The notes under the pieces were generated by a model. That model worked only from the letters and a program-made list of their open reading frames with translations, did not search any database and was not told the DNA's origin. Made by a program: the position numbers and the translations under genes. Shown piece after piece: positions 6,281-8,018 of a stretch of DNA of 8,018 bases. The stretch covers positions 1 through 8,018 of the forward strand of contig CAMOEE010000115.1 of assembly GCA_946611835.1 (NCBI GenBank). Reading direction: 5' to 3'. How positions within the stretch are numbered: the first letter of the stretch is position 1; each line of letters begins with the position of its first letter. Origin of the DNA: an uncultured Treponema sp. Lineage in GTDB: Bacteria; Spirochaetota; Spirochaetia; Treponematales; Treponemataceae.

Positions 6281-6500
6281 AGGATGGGGGCGTTGCGGGG
6301 GTGCGGTTCAGGCATAGCCCTTACCGAGACTCGTCTACAAACTCGTCTTACGAGTTTGTTCGCCTAATGGCGACCGACTCCCTACCCCGCAGAGAGGGTA
6401 GCGTAAATACCCGAACGGAGCGGAGAAGGCAGAGCTTGCTCGGACTTCTCCAGCGTAGTGAGTGGTATTGGAGCGAGGGGGAGACCTCCCCCTTTGCATC
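6281..6500. repeat. GC-rich hairpin array, candidate dispersed palindromic (REP/MITE-like) element
   Basis: This gene-free segment between proS and the exported-protein gene is visibly GC-richer than its surroundings and is a string of separate inverted repeats. A 10-bp perfect stem pairs ACAAACTCGT (6337-6346) with ACGAGTTTGT (6350-6359). TCGCC/GGCGA is at 6360-6373. CTACCC/GGGTAG is at 6382-6401. GGAGAAG/CTTCTCC is at 6422-6451, with an inner GAGC/GCTC. An 8-bp AGGGGGAG/CTCCCCCT is at 6476-6493. The left end is G-rich (GGGGGCGTTGCGGGGGTGCGG-like, 6286-6306). AGGATG (6281-6286) is mirrored by CATCCT (6497-6502), a possible short terminal inverted repeat reaching the proS stop codon. The hairpin nearest proS has no U tract in the proS direction, so it is not a classic terminator. 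It does not resemble tRNA, tmRNA, SRP or RNase P RNA. Confidence 0.55.
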
Positions 6501-8018
6501 CTATCCGTTCAATCTAGCTAATTCTGCTTTAACATACTCTTCGGCTTTTTTTGCGGCTTCTGTTGCTGGGACAAGCTCGGCTTTATCGGCACTTCTTGGC
6601 TTGAACTCGACATTCGGAAGATTTTTGTCACCAACTGTGATTCTAAGCGGAATTCCGATAAGCTCCATGTCGGCGAATTTAACGCCCGGGCGCTCAGCAC
6701 GGTCATCAAGAAGGACTTCGATTCCGGCAGCTTTGAGAGCTTCGTAAATCTTGTCGGCTTCTTCTTTCATTGCACCTTCGTAGCGGATTGGGACGATACA
6801 AACCTGGAAAGGAGCCACTGTCATCGGCCAGATAATTCCGTGGTCGTCGTTGTTTGCCTCGATGATTGAAGCGAGAGTGCGGTCAACGCCGATTCCGTAG
6901 CAGCCCATTGTCGGGGTTGCAGGCTTTCCGTTTTCGGCAAGGAAAGTGACCTTCATTGATTTTGTGTATTTCTGACCTAGCTTGAAGATGTGACCAAGCT
7001 CATTTCCCTTTTTCTGGTAGAAAGTCTCACCACAGCAGGCACATTTGTCGCCTTCTTTGACCAGGCGTACATCAGCGTTGAGGAAGGCTTTGAAGTCACG
7101 GACAGGCTCGACATGTTTTACATGATAACCATTTTTTCCGGAACCTGTGATTGCGTCATGCATGCAGGCTGTACCGTCTTTGATTACAGAATAGTCAACG
7201 ACGAGAGGACATTTTGAAGTCATTGGGCCTACAAAACCATGGCCAGCCTGAGCGTACTCAAGGATTTCTTCGTCTTCGGCAAGAACGACTTCGCTTGCTT
7301 TGAGAAGGCCTGCGAGTTTTGCTTCGTTTACATCCAGATCGGCACGGATACAAACGCAGACATAAGAAAGAGGATAGTAGTCACCGGCTGGATCTTTGAC
7401 ACGCTTCCATTTTTCTGTTCCAGGAAGGCCTGTGTAATCGAGGGCTGAGTTGATTACACGATAGATAAGGCATTTAATGAACATTTTTGGAGACTCGTCG
7501 AAGAATTTTTCCATATCTTCGATTGAGAAGACATTGGGAGTTTCGACAAGTTCGTATGCTTTGTCTGTTGCAGGAACTTTTTCGCCTTTTTTGTTTGTTG
7601 ACTCGTCGTTTGCACAGGCAGCCTTCTCAGCATTTGCGGCGTATCCGCATTTTGGACAGATGATGAGTGTGTCATCCCCGATTGGTGACTCAACCATGAA
7701 TTCTTCTGAGCCGTTACCGCCCATTGCACCAGAGTCAGCCTTTACAGGAATGATTTTGAGCCCCAGGCGTTTGAAAATCTTGTGGTAGGCCTTTGCATAA
7801 GCGTCATAAGTCTCGTCCAGTGATTCCTGAGTTGCGTGCATTGAGTAGCCGTCCATCATGATGAACTCCCGGCCACGCATTACGCCGTATCGGGGACGGA
7901 TTTCATCGCGGTATTTTGTGTTAATCTGATAGAGGTTTACAGGAAGCTGCTTGTATGACTCAAGACCGTCACGAACGATTGCAGTGTAAGCTTCTTCGGC
8001 TGTAGGAGAGACAACCAT
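6501..8018 (-). CDS. proS: Prolyl-tRNA synthetase, bacterial type with editing insert (5' truncated)
   Basis: Charges tRNA-Pro with proline in the cytoplasm. The reading frame reaches the right edge; the Met at 8018 is almost certainly internal, since roughly the first 120 residues including class II motif 1 are missing. In window numbering, SPTAEEAY (4-11) corresponds to the usual GPTHEE. YKQLPVNLYQINTKYRDEIRPRYG (22-45) and MRGREFIM carry motif 2, with Arg37 in the R-D-E triad. Residues ~115-315 are the INS-type editing domain that removes mischarged alanine, here containing a CPKC pair (121-124) and GHGFVGP (259-265). CACCGETF and ELGHIFKLGQKY (340-351) follow, then motif 3 GCYGIGVDR (372-380). 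Residues from ~402 (APFQVCIVPI) to the end are the anticodon-binding domain. The stop abuts the hairpin array. Coding-strand third positions look C-rich, like other minus-strand genes here. Confidence 0.95.
   Translation of the reverse strand: MVVSPTAEEAYTAIVRDGLESYKQLPVNLYQINTKYRDEIRPRYGVMRGREFIMMDGYSMHATQESLDETYDAYAKAYHKIFKRLGLKIIPVKADSGAMGGNGSEEFMVESPIGDDTLIICPKCGYAANAEKAACANDESTNKKGEKVPATDKAYELVETPNVFSIEDMEKFFDESPKMFIKCLIYRVINSALDYTGLPGTEKWKRVKDPAGDYYPLSYVCVCIRADLDVNEAKLAGLLKASEVVLAEDEEILEYAQAGHGFVGPMTSKCPLVVDYSVIKDGTACMHDAITGSGKNGYHVKHVEPVRDFKAFLNADVRLVKEGDKCACCGETFYQKKGNELGHIFKLGQKYTKSMKVTFLAENGKPATPTMGCYGIGVDRTLASIIEANNDDHGIIWPMTVAPFQVCIVPIRYEGAMKEEADKIYEALKAAGIEVLLDDRAERPGVKFADMELIGIPLRITVGDKNLPNVEFKPRSADKAELVPATEAAKKAEEYVKAELARLNG

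Noticed and set aside
6476..6493. 8-bp palindrome as a proS intrinsic terminator
   Set aside because: On the minus strand the hairpin is followed by CGCTCC rather than a U tract, and the 2-nt centre leaves a strained loop.
6281..6500. Hairpin-rich region as a tRNA, tmRNA, SRP RNA, RNase P RNA or CRISPR array
   Set aside because: No cloverleaf or CCA end, no conserved SRP or RNase P core motifs noticed, and the stems differ in sequence and spacing, so there is no regular repeat-spacer pattern.
6274..6747. 157-codon open frame on the + strand
   Set aside because: Its first half is the hairpin array and its second half is antisense to the conserved C-terminus of proS; no Shine-Dalgarno support and no recognisable protein features.

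Overview
The window reads as a stretch of a gut- or rumen-type Treponema (Spirochaetota) chromosome. This is an inference from moderate-to-low GC, a spirochaete-style lipoprotein signal, an LplA/LplC-type carbohydrate ABC transporter, and overall gene character; no marker gene settles it.

Layout: (1) 1-2136, + strand: the 3' end of a carbohydrate ABC permease (LplC/YtcP type), then its partner solute-binding lipoprotein, closed by two tandem hairpins, the second a strong intrinsic terminator. (2) 2137-2326: an AT-rich gene-free gap with about nine DnaA-box-like 9-mers in both orientations, plus a 14-bp direct repeat. (3) 2327-3118, +: a SpoU/TrmH RNA 2'-O-methyltransferase, overlapping tail-to-tail by 18 bp with (4) 3101-4126, -: a PfkB-family sugar kinase, probably KDG kinase (kdgK). 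(5) 4127-4208: a compact divergent promoter region. (6) 4209-5165, +: a membrane-anchored GerMN-domain protein, sharing a short hairpin with (7) 5189-6259, -: an exported protein of unknown function. (8) 6281-6500: a GC-rich run of perfect hairpins that looks like a dispersed palindromic element. (9) 6501-8018, -: the C-terminal ~505 residues of prolyl-tRNA synthetase (proS), running off the right edge.

The most interesting signal is region 2. The box cluster coincides with a change in strand composition. To the left, the + strand is C-rich even though it is the coding strand. To the right, the + strand is G/T-rich whichever way the genes point. Together these make the gap a candidate chromosomal replication origin, or at least a DnaA-binding locus, with no dnaA or dnaN visible beside it. 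A second pattern is that trmH-family, kdgK and the GerMN gene all have a -10-like hexamer ending only 7-9 nt before the ATG and no Shine-Dalgarno sequence, so they may be made from leaderless mRNAs. The solute-binding protein gene, by contrast, has a perfect AAGGAGG.

Functionally, the transporter imports an unidentified sugar or oligosaccharide. KDG kinase belongs to hexuronate/pectin catabolism, so the neighbours may share a theme, but they are on opposite strands and not co-transcribed. The remaining genes are housekeeping (rRNA/tRNA modification, tRNA charging) or envelope-related.
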